Positions 14,669 through 23,117 are shown, counted from the first letter of the stretch. The stretch: DNA of 25,723 bases from CAZJLN01 sp964540765 (GCA_964540765.1 CAZINW010000033.1:1-25723); one strand, 5' to 3'. The notes: a model not told the origin generated them from the letters alone. Numbers and translations are program-made.

Positions 14669-14716
14669 GTAGGTCACCTTTCCAAGATGACTGTCAGATC
14701 CGGAAACCTGACCTGC
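14669..14716. repeat. Compact 48-bp multi-hairpin repeat
   Basis: Outer arms GTAGGTCA and TGACCTGC are complementary at 7 of 8 positions. Inside are two mini-stems: GTCAC...ATGAC and GTCAG...CTGAC. The left half recurs at 7540-7562, so this is a repeat family rather than a single structure. Confidence 0.55.
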
Positions 14717-14728
14717 AATTACCTAACT

Positions 14729-14830
14729 GCGAGTTGTGTGTCACTGAGGGGAACGAAGCAGTCTAAGTATTAATTTGGATACCGCCACACTTCGTTCCCA
14801 CAGGGACGGTTTGCAGTCGCGATGACAACC
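14729..14830. repeat. MITE-like inverted repeat with GGGAACGAAG core
   Basis: CTGAGGGGAACGAAG (14744-14758) faces CTTCGTTCCCACAG (14790-14803). The outer ends GTTGTGTGTCA and GATGACAAC are partly complementary. It resembles the common GTCATTGCGAG...GAAGCAATC intergenic palindromes (family recalled, not searched). The right end matches a site after the SPFH gene. Confidence 0.5.
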
Positions 14831-14880
14831 CTCAGTACGCTTTGCTGCCGACCCACCAAACGCGTCGTTGCCACCCGACT

Positions 14881-14905
14881 AATAAAAACCCACTTCAGGA
14901 AGTGG
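14881..14905 (-). terminator. Orphan minus-strand terminator
   Basis: On the minus strand CCACTT (14905-14900), loop CCTG, AAGTGG (14895-14890), then GTTTTTATT. No minus-strand gene precedes it within 1 kb. It may end an undetected small RNA or be a remnant. Confidence 0.45.
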
Positions 14906-15057
14906 ATCTGTGTCTATTAGCTGCCCCCAACCCCCCAGCAGGTCTACAAACCTGGCAATACGATAGATTATCTAGGTACAGGTGCTACAATGATCTGGTC
15001 TAATTAACTGTTCAAACATAGCTTTTTAGCTAATTCGTTATTTACAACCAAAATTAA

Positions 15058-15873
15058 ATGCAAAGGAAAATGAAAGTGAAGAAAAATTTAATTATCGGAA
15101 TCGTTGCTGCTTTTGCCGTCATATTGATTTTGATTTTGTCCATTTATGCAGTTCCGGCAGGTAATATCGGCGTGGTCACGCGCTGGGGTGCTGTCAACCG
15201 GGTCGTCTACCCTGGCATCAATATGAAAATCCCACTTGCGGAAAAAGTCGTCCGGATGAGCGTCCGCACCCAAAAAGACCAGGTCGGTGCCACTGCGATG
15301 TCAAAAAATCTGCAAACTGCCACCTCTGACATCGCTGTCAATTATCATTTGGATGGGTCGAAAGCGGTCGAAGTCTATCAAAATGTTGGCGTGAACTATG
15401 CAGATGTCATCGTCGCACCGGCGATCCAAAACACTTTCAAGGCTGTGACTGCCAAGTTTACAGCGGAAGAACTGATCACTGAACGGGAAAAAGTGCGGCA
15501 GATGGCGGAAGAAGAACTCTCCAAGCAACTTGAACCTTACCATATCATCGTTGAGAATTTCAACATCGTGAACTTTGACTTCTCGCCTGAATTCCAGAAT
15601 GCCATTGAAGCCAAGCAGGTGGCCCAGCAAGAAGTGGAAACTGCCAAACAGCGCTTGTCGCAGGCTGAAATCGATGCCCAGACCGTGATTGCCCAGGCAC
15701 AGGGTCAGGCCGATGCCCAGGCTGCGCTCAATGACACCGGTGCATTGACAGATGAATACTTGCGTTACTTGTTCCTAACCAAATGGAATGGCATTCTGCC
15801 CTCCGTCATGAGCGATACCAGTTCATTCATTGATGTTTCAGGTTACTTGAACGGCGGTAATACTGATCAGTAG
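15058..15873 (+). CDS. SPFH/prohibitin-family membrane protein
   Basis: A 271-residue protein with one N-terminal membrane helix (about 9-30), then an SPFH/PHB domain (about 32-190). Diagnostic parts are AGNIGVVTRWGAV, YPGINMKIP and FNIVNFDFSPEFQNAIEAKQVAQQ. A coiled-coil stretch rich in Ala, Gln and Glu (about 180-225) follows. Family members form large membrane-attached rings that organise lipid domains or control membrane proteases such as FtsH. No protease or NfeD partner is adjacent. The start at 15058 lacks a Shine-Dalgarno sequence. The next ATG (15070) has AAAGGA only 2 nt away, so the start may be off by four residues. Repeats lie on both sides. Confidence 0.9.
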   Translation: MQRKMKVKKNLIIGIVAAFAVILILILSIYAVPAGNIGVVTRWGAVNRVVYPGINMKIPLAEKVVRMSVRTQKDQVGATAMSKNLQTATSDIAVNYHLDGSKAVEVYQNVGVNYADVIVAPAIQNTFKAVTAKFTAEELITEREKVRQMAEEELSKQLEPYHIIVENFNIVNFDFSPEFQNAIEAKQVAQQEVETAKQRLSQAEIDAQTVIAQAQGQADAQAALNDTGALTDEYLRYLFLTKWNGILPSVMSDTSSFIDVSGYLNGGNTDQ

Positions 15874-15887
15874 AACGCGGGAGGATG

Positions 15888-15900
15888 GGTTGTCATCGCG
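15888..15900. repeat. 13-bp repeat, exact inverse of 14818-14830
   Basis: GGTTGTCATCGCG is the exact reverse complement of CGCGATGACAACC at 14818-14830. The two copies bracket the SPFH gene. Confidence 0.55.
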
Positions 15901-15936
15901 GGCCTCTATCGAAGTGCGGTGATCTCCCGGGGTTAC

Positions 15937-15987
15937 TAATTATGCTCTCGATAATAGAAACTTAGAAGCTGATCGAGAGCATAATTA
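15937..15987. repeat. Perfect 16-bp inverted repeat between convergent genes
   Basis: TAATTATGCTCTCGAT (15937-15952) and ATCGAGAGCATAATTA (15972-15987) are perfectly complementary, with a 19-nt loop. It lies between the SPFH gene and the convergent oxidoreductase. Neither strand has a following T-run, so it is not a typical terminator, but it may stop or protect transcript ends. Confidence 0.7.
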
Positions 15988-16024
15988 AAAATATGATGAT
16001 AAGGTAACTCTTGTGTAAGTTTGT

Positions 16025-17431
16025 TTACTTCCCTGCCCGCTCCCGAAACTCTTCCATCTGCACGACCTTGCCCTCCAGTCGAGCTTCCTCGGCGGCGAAA
16101 GCCAACAGGTGGCTCTCCAGCGCGTTCCTGCCACTGGTCAGCGGATCTGCCTGCCCGCGCAGCAACCGCACAAACGCCTGCATCAACCCCGCATCCCCAC
16201 CCCCATGTCCGGAAGTACCCTCAAGTTCAGTCTTAAGTTTGATCCTTTCCCTTAAAAATCCGCGATGATCCCAAATTTCAATAAACCCCTCACTCAGGCT
16301 GAGCTTACCCAGCAGGGTGGCATGTGATCCATCAATGCGGATGGTGCGACCTTCCACATAAGAATGCCCGTGCATGGTCAGGGTGGCGGAAATTCCGCTT
16401 TCAAAACTCATGGTGACCACCTGATGATCCACGACATCATTATCACAGTGGTATACACAGCGTCCATAAGGTCCTTCACGCAGGGCTTGCACGACGGCCT
16501 CATCACTTTCCGGGTGATCGGTGATGACCGATCGCGGCCAGCCTTTGTACTCAGTTAACGGGCGCAGCATTGGTATCAACCTGCCAAGCGCTTTGGTGAA
16601 ATTCGGGTGGTTAATGGAAAGCCTGCCTGCAATCCGAAGCATCTTATTCTGGCTGTTGCTGAGGCCATGTTTGAAGGGAAGCAGTTCAAGGTAGATCCCA
16701 GGGGCATAGTACGGACATTTGTCGGAAACCGGGCAGCCATCAGTACAGCGCAGTGGTGCGCCTCCAGGTGCATTTTCAGGTCGGAAATGTCGTAAATTTC
16801 CAACTGAACTCAGAGTTTTTACTGGCTCCCCCAGGATCCAATAGAGAAAATCAAGATCATGGCAGCATTTTGCCAGGATCATCGGCGCTGATTGATCAAC
16901 CCGCCGCCAATTCCCACGCACATAACTATGTGCCATGTGATAGGCTGCCACATTCTCACGATGCGATACTGAGATGACCTGCCCCAACTGCCCGGATTGC
17001 ACAATCTCATAGATCTTCTGGCAAAATTCTGTATAGCGCATCACATGGCAGATCTGTAAGACCCGCCCCAATCGTTCCGCTGTTTTCACCAGTGTAACGG
17101 TTTTCTCAAGCGTGTGGCAGATGGGTTTTTCAAGCAGCATGTCATACCCAGCCTGGAGGGCTGCCACGCCCGACTCAAAATGCATTTGATCCTGCGTACA
17201 ATTGACCACCACGTCAGCAAAAATTTCTTTTTCAAGGGCATCTTCCCAATCCTCAAAACAAAGGGCGGCAGGAATACCATGCTGCTGTGCAAAGCGCTCC
17301 CTCCTGGTTGGATCTGGTTCAGCCACAGCAACAAAACGGATCTCATCCGGGTGTGCCAGTGCATAAGTTCCGTATGCATCTGCACCTCTGGCACCTGCGC
17401 CAAATAACAATGCTTTGATTGGTTCAGTCAT
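16025..17431 (-). CDS. Gfo/Idh/MocA-family NAD(P)-dependent oxidoreductase
   Basis: A 468-residue protein. The N-terminal Rossmann fold has LLFGAGARGADAYG (about residues 8-21) for the dinucleotide, and the family EKPICHT block near 100-106 supplies the catalytic lysine. The C-terminal domain is the usual alpha/beta substrate domain. An insert near 230-242 carries four cysteines (CTDGCPVSDKC and one upstream), seen in a sugar-dehydrogenase subgroup and possibly a metal site. The substrate is probably a sugar, inositol or related polyol, not determinable here. The ATG at 17431 has GGAG upstream. It is divergent from trpS with overlapping promoter regions. Confidence 0.9.
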   Translation of the reverse strand: MTEPIKALLFGAGARGADAYGTYALAHPDEIRFVAVAEPDPTRRERFAQQHGIPAALCFEDWEDALEKEIFADVVVNCTQDQMHFESGVAALQAGYDMLLEKPICHTLEKTVTLVKTAERLGRVLQICHVMRYTEFCQKIYEIVQSGQLGQVISVSHRENVAAYHMAHSYVRGNWRRVDQSAPMILAKCCHDLDFLYWILGEPVKTLSSVGNLRHFRPENAPGGAPLRCTDGCPVSDKCPYYAPGIYLELLPFKHGLSNSQNKMLRIAGRLSINHPNFTKALGRLIPMLRPLTEYKGWPRSVITDHPESDEAVVQALREGPYGRCVYHCDNDVVDHQVVTMSFESGISATLTMHGHSYVEGRTIRIDGSHATLLGKLSLSEGFIEIWDHRGFLRERIKLKTELEGTSGHGGGDAGLMQAFVRLLRGQADPLTSGRNALESHLLAFAAEEARLEGKVVQMEEFRERAGK

Positions 17432-17508
17432 CTTTATTTCTCCATAGCTATTTCGCTCTTCTATTTTATCTTTTTACCTGATTTTCTGCTGTAGGATAAG
17501 TGCCTGTG

Positions 17509-17514
17509 ATTATA
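17509..17514 (-). promoter_or_regulatory. -10 element of the oxidoreductase gene
   Basis: Perfect TATAAT on the minus strand. The -35 match at 17 bp (GCACTG) is poor. It faces the trpS -10 box only 34 bp away, so the two promoters overlap. Confidence 0.4.
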
Positions 17515-17548
17515 TTCGATTGGCATTAATTCAGTGCCCAAGATCGTT

Positions 17549-17554
17549 TATAAT
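17549..17554 (+). promoter_or_regulatory. -10 element of trpS
   Basis: Perfect TATAAT 35 bp before the trpS ATG, without a good -35. TTGGCA...TGCCCAA (17520-17541), a near-palindrome, lies between the two facing -10 boxes and could be a shared operator. Confidence 0.4.
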
Positions 17555-17589
17555 ATGCAAGCAATTCACCATGAAAAGGAAATGAACCC

Positions 17590-18582
17590 ATGCAACCCAT
17601 TTCACTGACCGGCATAAAACCTACAGGCAACCCCCACATTGGAAATTATTTTGGGATGTACAAACCTGCCCTCGCACTCACTCAAAAGTACCTTGGCATG
17701 TACTTTGTGGCTGATTACCACGCGCTTACAAGCCTGCACGACCCCAAAGAGCTGGGTGAACTTGTTTATGAAGTGGCTGCATCATGGCTGGCTTTGGGGC
17801 TTGATCCTGAAAGATCCATCTTTTTCCGTCAATCTGATATTCCAGAGATTCCGGAATTCACCTGGATCCTGTCATGTTTTACCGCAAAAGGATTGCTGAA
17901 TCGCGCCCACGCCTACAAGGCCGCCATGGATAAGAACGTAGAGAGCGGTCATGACCCGGACGATGGGATCAACGCAGGTTTGTTTTATTACCCGGTCTTG
18001 ATGGCAGCGGATATTCTGCTGTATGGGTCGGATGTTGTGCCGGTTGGATTGGACCAGAAGCAACACATCGAGATCACCCGCGATATTGCTGAAACATTCA
18101 ACCGCACCTATGGTAAAGTCTTAAAAGTACCTGAAGGGATCATTCAGGAAGAAGTGCAGTCCATCCCTGGCATCGATGGGCGCAAGATGAGCAAGAGCTA
18201 CAACAATACGCTGCCGATTTTTGCTCCGGAAAAAGTCTTGCGCAAACAGGTCATGCGTATTGTCACTGACAGCAAGACGCCAGAAGAACCCAAAGATCCA
18301 GACCAATGCAATCTGTATACTATTTATAAATTGTTTGCTCCGCCAGAACGTCTCGAAATCGTTCGCCAGGAGTACCTGCAAGGCGGGCTGGCTTACGGTG
18401 AACTTAAACAGGAACTGGCAGACCTTATCCCTCTCTATTTTAAGGATGCTCGTGAAAAGTATGGGCGGTTAATATCTGACAGGACTTACCTTGATGAAGT
18501 GCTGGTGAACGGAGCGCAAAAAGCCCGTGGGATTGCAAAACCCATCCTGGCAAAAGCCCGTAAAGTAACGGGCATCGATTAA
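17590..18582 (+). CDS. trpS: Tryptophan-tRNA ligase
   Basis: A 330-residue class I aminoacyl-tRNA synthetase that charges tRNA-Trp. The two nucleotide motifs are intact: PHIGN (the HIGH box) at residues 15-19 and KMSKS at 199-203. The tryptophan pocket segment (YYPVLMAADILLY) and GLDQKQHIE also fit TrpS. Length is standard. AAAGGA lies about 10 nt before the ATG. It is a single-gene unit, followed by a hairpin without a T-tract. No T-box leader or trp-type leader fits in the short upstream gap. Confidence 0.97.
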   Translation: MQPISLTGIKPTGNPHIGNYFGMYKPALALTQKYLGMYFVADYHALTSLHDPKELGELVYEVAASWLALGLDPERSIFFRQSDIPEIPEFTWILSCFTAKGLLNRAHAYKAAMDKNVESGHDPDDGINAGLFYYPVLMAADILLYGSDVVPVGLDQKQHIEITRDIAETFNRTYGKVLKVPEGIIQEEVQSIPGIDGRKMSKSYNNTLPIFAPEKVLRKQVMRIVTDSKTPEEPKDPDQCNLYTIYKLFAPPERLEIVRQEYLQGGLAYGELKQELADLIPLYFKDAREKYGRLISDRTYLDEVLVNGAQKARGIAKPILAKARKVTGID

Positions 18583-18802
18583 CCTCATTCCTGGTCAAAA
18601 ACTCATCATTTAAAATGCTGATTGCATGAGATGTGCTCAGTCTCATGTCAATGAGCCATTTGGATTTCCAGATATACCCAGGTTCTGATCAATTACCAAT
18701 CCAATCATCCTACTGTTATCAAACAATTCTGCGATGAGTTTATATTTTCAAAATCAATGATGATTTGATCCAGAAGATTATCTTCATTTATAACTTTCAG
18801 TA
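18583..18802. other. Intergenic region after trpS, with one hairpin
   Basis: A perfect 7-bp stem CATGAGA (18625-18631) / TCTCATG (18641-18647) lies 43 bp after the stop, without a T-run. Otherwise AT-rich and without a gene. Confidence 0.4.
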
Positions 18803-18831
18803 TTTACAAAACGATAAATGTGAAGTAGACT
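18803..18831 (+). promoter_or_regulatory. Promoter for the cation-transport gene group
   Basis: TTTACA (18803-18808) and TAGACT (18826-18831) with a 17-bp spacer. AGGAGC near 18855 is the ribosome binding site for the ATPase. Confidence 0.5.
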
Positions 18832-18869
18832 CATTCAATATTTATGACCCTATCAGGAGCAATTGAAGT

Positions 18870-21374
18870 ATGTCAACATTAGAAACTCAAAATGGAGCCG
18901 CCCACCTGCAAGAGAAACATCAAGGGCTTAGTACTGAAGAAGCAGTTAAATTACAGGAACAGTATGGTAAGAATGCCTTGCCAACTGAAAAAGGCATTTC
19001 GCCATGGGTGATTCTTTTGAATCAATTCAAGAGCCCGCTCGTATATATCATCCTGGTTGCTGCGTTAGTTTCACTGATCGTCAAGGAATATGGTGACTTT
19101 GCCATCATCATGGTTGTAATCATCTTTGATGCCATTCTTGGATTCGTCCAGGAATATAAGGCCCAGCAAACCTATACTTCCCTTAAGAACTTGATCAAGC
19201 CTACGACCACGGTTATTCGCGATGGTATCCGCCAGGAGATGGAAGTGATCGACCTGGTGCCAGGGGATATTGTAGTATTAAGCTCAGGTGAACATGTTCC
19301 TGCTGATGGTTGGCTGCTTGAGAGTACAAAAATCAGCGTGGACGAAGCCATTCTGACTGGTGAGAGTGAACCTGCCACGAAAAATACCGATGCGGAGAGC
19401 AACAAGGTATTTATGGGGACAACAGTATTGACTGGGCATGGTTTAATGCAAGTGAATTCGATTGGTCTACAGACAGAGCTTGGTAAGATTGCTGCCAGTG
19501 TTCAAGAACATACTGAGGAAGAAACCCCCTTACAAATCCGTTTGAAGGCATTCTCTAAAACTCTGACTACTGTTGTGCTGGTTTTAACGCTGGCAATCCT
19601 GGTTGTTGGGTTAATCATGGGTAATAAATTTCTGGAGATGCTGCGCACGTCAATCATCCTGGCGATTGCCGCTGTCCCTGAAGGATTGTTGATCGCTGTA
19701 ACCGTGATTCTTGTTTTGGGAATGCGCAAGATATTGAAACGTAATGGGCTGGTCAAGCGTCTGTCAGCAGTAGAAACCCTTGGATCGGTTACCACAATTT
19801 GTACGGATAAGACGGGTACCATCACCGAAGGAAGAATGCGCATTACAAGATCTGATTTCGTGAATACTGACATGAGTCAAAAGGTGATAGTACTGTGCAA
19901 CAACCTGGAAGGTCCGGTAGATGTTGCCCTTTGGCAATATGCAGAAGGACAAATCGGGTCCAAACCGCAGGAACTTTATAATTCTTCACAGCGTTTTAGC
20001 GAAGAGGTTTTTACCAGCGACACCAAGTACATGAGTGTGGATGTTGCATTACCAGATGGCAAACGTGTTTATTTACTAAAAGGGGCGCCTGAGATTGTTT
20101 TAGAGATGTGCTCTGTTTCCCCTGAAGAAAAAGCACAACGCCTGACCCAAATCGACATCTGGGCTGGTGAAGGTCTTCGATTGCTGGCGCTGGCTGCCAA
20201 GCCAAAGAGTGGAAGTCTCGAAGAGCACTGCGGATACGAATGGTTGGGTTTGGTTGGTATGGAGGATCCGGTGCGCGACGGGGTTGTACATGCTTTGCAG
20301 GTTGCTCACCAAGCTGGCATCAAGGTTAAGATGATCACAGGCGATTATCGTCGCACCGCTGAGCATATTGCCAGAAATATCGGTTTATTCAGGGATGGAG
20401 ATGAGATCCTTGAAGGAAGCCAAATTAATTCCATGACCGATGATGAACTTAAGGCGCATGTGGAAAAAACTGCGATTTTTGCCCGCATCTATCCGCAAGA
20501 TAAATTACGCATCGTCCGTGCGCTACAAAGTAATGGTGAAATCACTGCCATGATTGGTGATGGGGTCAATGATGCGCCAGCACTTAAACGTTCCAATATT
20601 GGTGTGGTGGTTGGCTCAGCAACGGATGTGGCAAAGGAAATTTCAGATGTGGTCCTGATGGACGATAATTTCCGCACAATCATTGCAGCCGTCGAAGAAG
20701 GACGGGTGATATTTGAAAACATTCGCAAGGTGGTTGCATACACCCTTTCCAATTCATTTGCAGAAGTCTTAACCATTTTCATGGCGATGATCTTAAAATG
20801 GCCGACCCCCCTGGTGGTCGCTCAAGTATTGTGGATACACCTGATCTGTGATGGACCTTCCGATATCGTTTTGGGCTTCGAACCCAAGGAACCCGGCATT
20901 ATGGATGAAAAACCCAAATCAGTCAAAGAACCCATCCTGCCCCGGCTTAGTTTCATCTTGATTGCTGTGATCAGTGTAGGCAGTGCCATTGCAGCTCTTG
21001 CTCTCTTCAATCATTACTACAGCATGCACCAGAGCATTGAGCAAGGCAGATCGATTGTATTTGCCAGTTTTGCAATTAATTCCATGATCTACATTTTTGC
21101 ATATCGAAGTATGCGCAAGCCTATTTACAAAATGGCTCCCCTTAAAGAGAATAAACCACTGGTCTTTGCTGTACTGGCTGGCATTATTTTAGCCATCATA
21201 CCCTTCTTTATCCCTGGATTACAGAAATTACTGGGGATTGTTCCACTGACGCTTGCGCAATGGGGAATCGTTGCCCTGATCGCTTTCGGGATGCTTTTTG
21301 TGGTTGAGCTTGGGAAAGCGATATCGCTAAAATTTCACAAGAAGGATGCTGAGAAAGAAATCCGACTAGTATAA
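18870..21374 (+). CDS. P-type cation-transporting ATPase (P2-like)
   Basis: An 834-residue ATP-driven cation pump. Present are the N-terminal cation-ATPase domain, the TGES actuator motif (about 163-166), PEGL in helix M4 (270-273), the phosphorylation site DKTGT with D313, and the hinge GDGVNDAP (563-570). About ten membrane helices fit a P2 pump (Ca, Mn or Na/K type). Against SERCA, the M4 glutamate, an M5 glutamate (FAEV) and the M6 aspartate (CDG) are kept. Asn768 is replaced by Ser, and M6 reads WIHLICDG, with His and Cys where SERCA has Asn796 and Thr799. Substrate is therefore uncertain. Gene order with a GbsR-type regulator 27 bp downstream and then a CDF transporter suggests divalent cation control. 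Confidence 0.92.
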   Translation: MSTLETQNGAAHLQEKHQGLSTEEAVKLQEQYGKNALPTEKGISPWVILLNQFKSPLVYIILVAALVSLIVKEYGDFAIIMVVIIFDAILGFVQEYKAQQTYTSLKNLIKPTTTVIRDGIRQEMEVIDLVPGDIVVLSSGEHVPADGWLLESTKISVDEAILTGESEPATKNTDAESNKVFMGTTVLTGHGLMQVNSIGLQTELGKIAASVQEHTEEETPLQIRLKAFSKTLTTVVLVLTLAILVVGLIMGNKFLEMLRTSIILAIAAVPEGLLIAVTVILVLGMRKILKRNGLVKRLSAVETLGSVTTICTDKTGTITEGRMRITRSDFVNTDMSQKVIVLCNNLEGPVDVALWQYAEGQIGSKPQELYNSSQRFSEEVFTSDTKYMSVDVALPDGKRVYLLKGAPEIVLEMCSVSPEEKAQRLTQIDIWAGEGLRLLALAAKPKSGSLEEHCGYEWLGLVGMEDPVRDGVVHALQVAHQAGIKVKMITGDYRRTAEHIARNIGLFRDGDEILEGSQINSMTDDELKAHVEKTAIFARIYPQDKLRIVRALQSNGEITAMIGDGVNDAPALKRSNIGVVVGSATDVAKEISDVVLMDDNFRTIIAAVEEGRVIFENIRKVVAYTLSNSFAEVLTIFMAMILKWPTPLVVAQVLWIHLICDGPSDIVLGFEPKEPGIMDEKPKSVKEPILPRLSFILIAVISVGSAIAALALFNHYYSMHQSIEQGRSIVFASFAINSMIYIFAYRSMRKPIYKMAPLKENKPLVFAVLAGIILAIIPFFIPGLQKLLGIVPLTLAQWGIVALIAFGMLFVVELGKAISLKFHKKDAEKEIRLV

Positions 21375-21401
21375 TCATAGAAAAATTTCAGGGATTGAAC
21401 C

Positions 21402-21923
21402 ATGGATATCAAGCACCATTTGGATGAACGACATTTTATCGAGGACCTGGGTTTGTTCTTTGAACAAATGGGCATGCCGCGGATGGCCGGAAAAATCATT
21501 GGCGCACTTTTAATTGCTGATCCACCCTCGCAATCACTCACAGATCTTTCAGCCAAACTAAAAGCCAGCAAAGGCTCGATCAGCCTGATGACGCGTATGC
21601 TGATCGAGCAAGGTCTGATCGAAAGAGTTGCCACGCCATTACCACGGCAAACCTGTTATCGCTTCAGACCTGGGGGGTGGATCAACTATATGCATGGTTG
21701 GCTTGGTCTGATGTCCGAACTTCATAGTATCACTGAAAGGGGTTTGATACTGATGGAAGACAAAAGTGATGAAACCAAAGAAAGGCTACTGGAAGCACAT
21801 GATCTCTTCTCTAGCATGGAAAATCAAATCCCTGCTGTTTTAGAATCCATGGAAGCTGAACTACATCGCAGAGTACATGATATAGATAAATCTTCAAACG
21901 ACCCTCAGATTGACTTGACGTGA
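21402..21923 (+). CDS. GbsR/MarR-type winged-helix transcriptional regulator
   Basis: A 173-residue protein of the GbsR branch of the MarR superfamily. Residues 5-30 (FIEDLGLFFEQMGMPRMAGK) are the typical GbsR opening. The helix-turn-helix lies about 47-75 (LTDLSAKLKASKGSISLMTR), followed by a wing and a long helical C-terminus for dimerisation. In other bacteria GbsR proteins repress osmoprotectant or efflux genes. Here it sits 27 bp after the ATPase stop and before a CDF transporter, so it likely controls these genes. The ligand is unknown. AGGGATTG precedes the ATG. Confidence 0.85.
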   Translation: MDIKHHLDERHFIEDLGLFFEQMGMPRMAGKIIGALLIADPPSQSLTDLSAKLKASKGSISLMTRMLIEQGLIERVATPLPRQTCYRFRPGGWINYMHGWLGLMSELHSITERGLILMEDKSDETKERLLEAHDLFSSMENQIPAVLESMEAELHRRVHDIDKSSNDPQIDLT

Positions 21924-22016
21924 CTTAATCCCTGATAAAATTGTAAATGTTTGAAACAATCACGCATGATGTTTTTCTTACTTGATTTGCGTGAGCTTCG
22001 ATTTGTTCTTGTTCCA

Positions 22017-22047
22017 ATGCATATTCTTAATGTTGAGGGATATGCAT
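22017..22047. promoter_or_regulatory. Inverted repeat before the CDF transporter (possible operator)
   Basis: ATGCATAT (22017-22024) and ATATGCAT (22040-22047) are perfect 8-bp arms around 15 bp, ending 14 bp before the CDF start. It is a plausible site for the adjacent GbsR-type regulator; this is inference. A second, weaker pair is TCACGC (21960-21965) / GCGTGA (21989-21994). Confidence 0.45.
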
Positions 22048-22061
22048 GAATAGAGGTTCTT

Positions 22062-22967
22062 ATGGATAGCGAAGAGAGAGCCAGGCAGGGCAACCTGGCA
22101 TTAACACTTGGCCTTCTGGCAAATATCATGCTGGCAATTTTGAAAACCAGTATTGGCATTATTGGTAATTCACCAGCGCTGCTGGCAGATGGGATCAATT
22201 CCACCTCAGATGTAGCCTATTACCTGGTTGTTGGTATATTTATTCGTGCTGCCCATAAACCGGCTGACGAAGACCACCCTTACGGTCACACCCAGTTTGA
22301 AAGCATTGGCGCCTTGGTGGTTGGTGCATTTGTCATTACAACGGCAGTCACCATTTTTTGGAATTCGCTCGATACGCTGATTACCCTGCTTCGGGGTGAG
22401 AGTACGTTTCAGGGTGGCAGTGAACTTACCCTGTGGGGGGCTATTTTTACAGTTGCTCTCAAAATTGTACTTACCATTCTGACCAACCGTATCGGCAAGA
22501 AAACCCATAATGCTTCCATCATGGCCCTGGCATCTGACCACCGCAATGACATCCTGGCAGCTTCTGCAGCAGCCATCGGTATTTTCCTTGGCAGGCAGGG
22601 TTACCTATGGGTTGATCCACTTGCCGGGGCTCTGGTGGCAGTATTCATCCTCCGCACAGGTATCTCGATTTTACGCGATGCAACATCTGACCTGATGGAT
22701 ACAGTCCCAGGAAAGGTGTTGCGCGAACAGATCAATATATTGGTGGAACCCATTGAGGGCATCAAAGAGATTGATCAAATTCAAGCCCATCGTTTCGGTC
22801 AATATTATGTGATCAACCTGACCATCTGCGTGGATGGACGGATCAGCGTTTATGAAGGTGATCGCATAGCCAGCCTGGTCGAAAAAACGCTGATGGAGAA
22901 CATCGATTATCTGCTGGAGGTGCATGTGCATGTTCACCCGCGCAAGGCTTACCGCGCTGAAATTTAG
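22062..22967 (+). CDS. Cation diffusion facilitator (CDF) transporter
   Basis: A 301-residue CDF family exporter with about six membrane helices (residues 10-210) and a cytoplasmic ferredoxin-like C-terminal domain (about 215-295). It ends in a His-rich segment (EVHVHVHPRK). The helix 2 metal motif reads D43-G-I-N46-S-T-S-D50, with Asn where zinc CDFs have His and Mn types often have Asp. The helix 5 motif is D159-H-R-N-D163, a DxxxD form associated with Mn-type members. Family members exchange Zn, Fe, Mn or Co for protons. Manganese or iron is a reasonable guess. It follows the ATPase and regulator, and AGAGG precedes the ATG. Confidence 0.9.
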   Translation: MDSEERARQGNLALTLGLLANIMLAILKTSIGIIGNSPALLADGINSTSDVAYYLVVGIFIRAAHKPADEDHPYGHTQFESIGALVVGAFVITTAVTIFWNSLDTLITLLRGESTFQGGSELTLWGAIFTVALKIVLTILTNRIGKKTHNASIMALASDHRNDILAASAAAIGIFLGRQGYLWVDPLAGALVAVFILRTGISILRDATSDLMDTVPGKVLREQINILVEPIEGIKEIDQIQAHRFGQYYVINLTICVDGRISVYEGDRIASLVEKTLMENIDYLLEVHVHVHPRKAYRAEI

Positions 22968-23117
22968 AGAGGTATTCTGCACCTGCTCTCCATCAGTTGA
23001 TCCTGACCATTCTTATTTAATTCTCTTATTAAGGATATAATCCAAATGACACCTGGCTTTAATGATGAGTATTTTTACTCTGTAAACCCAAATATCTTAT
23101 GATTGAGATGGAGCCCA

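Noticed and set aside
17520..17541. TTGGCA...TGCCCAA as a firm operator
   Set aside because: The arms are imperfect (an extra C), and the only support is its place between facing promoters; noted under the trpS -10 box only.
23103..23117. TTG start for the aldehyde reductase
   Set aside because: It would put the GGAG ribosome binding site inside the gene; the ATG at 23118 gives the exact length of YqhD.
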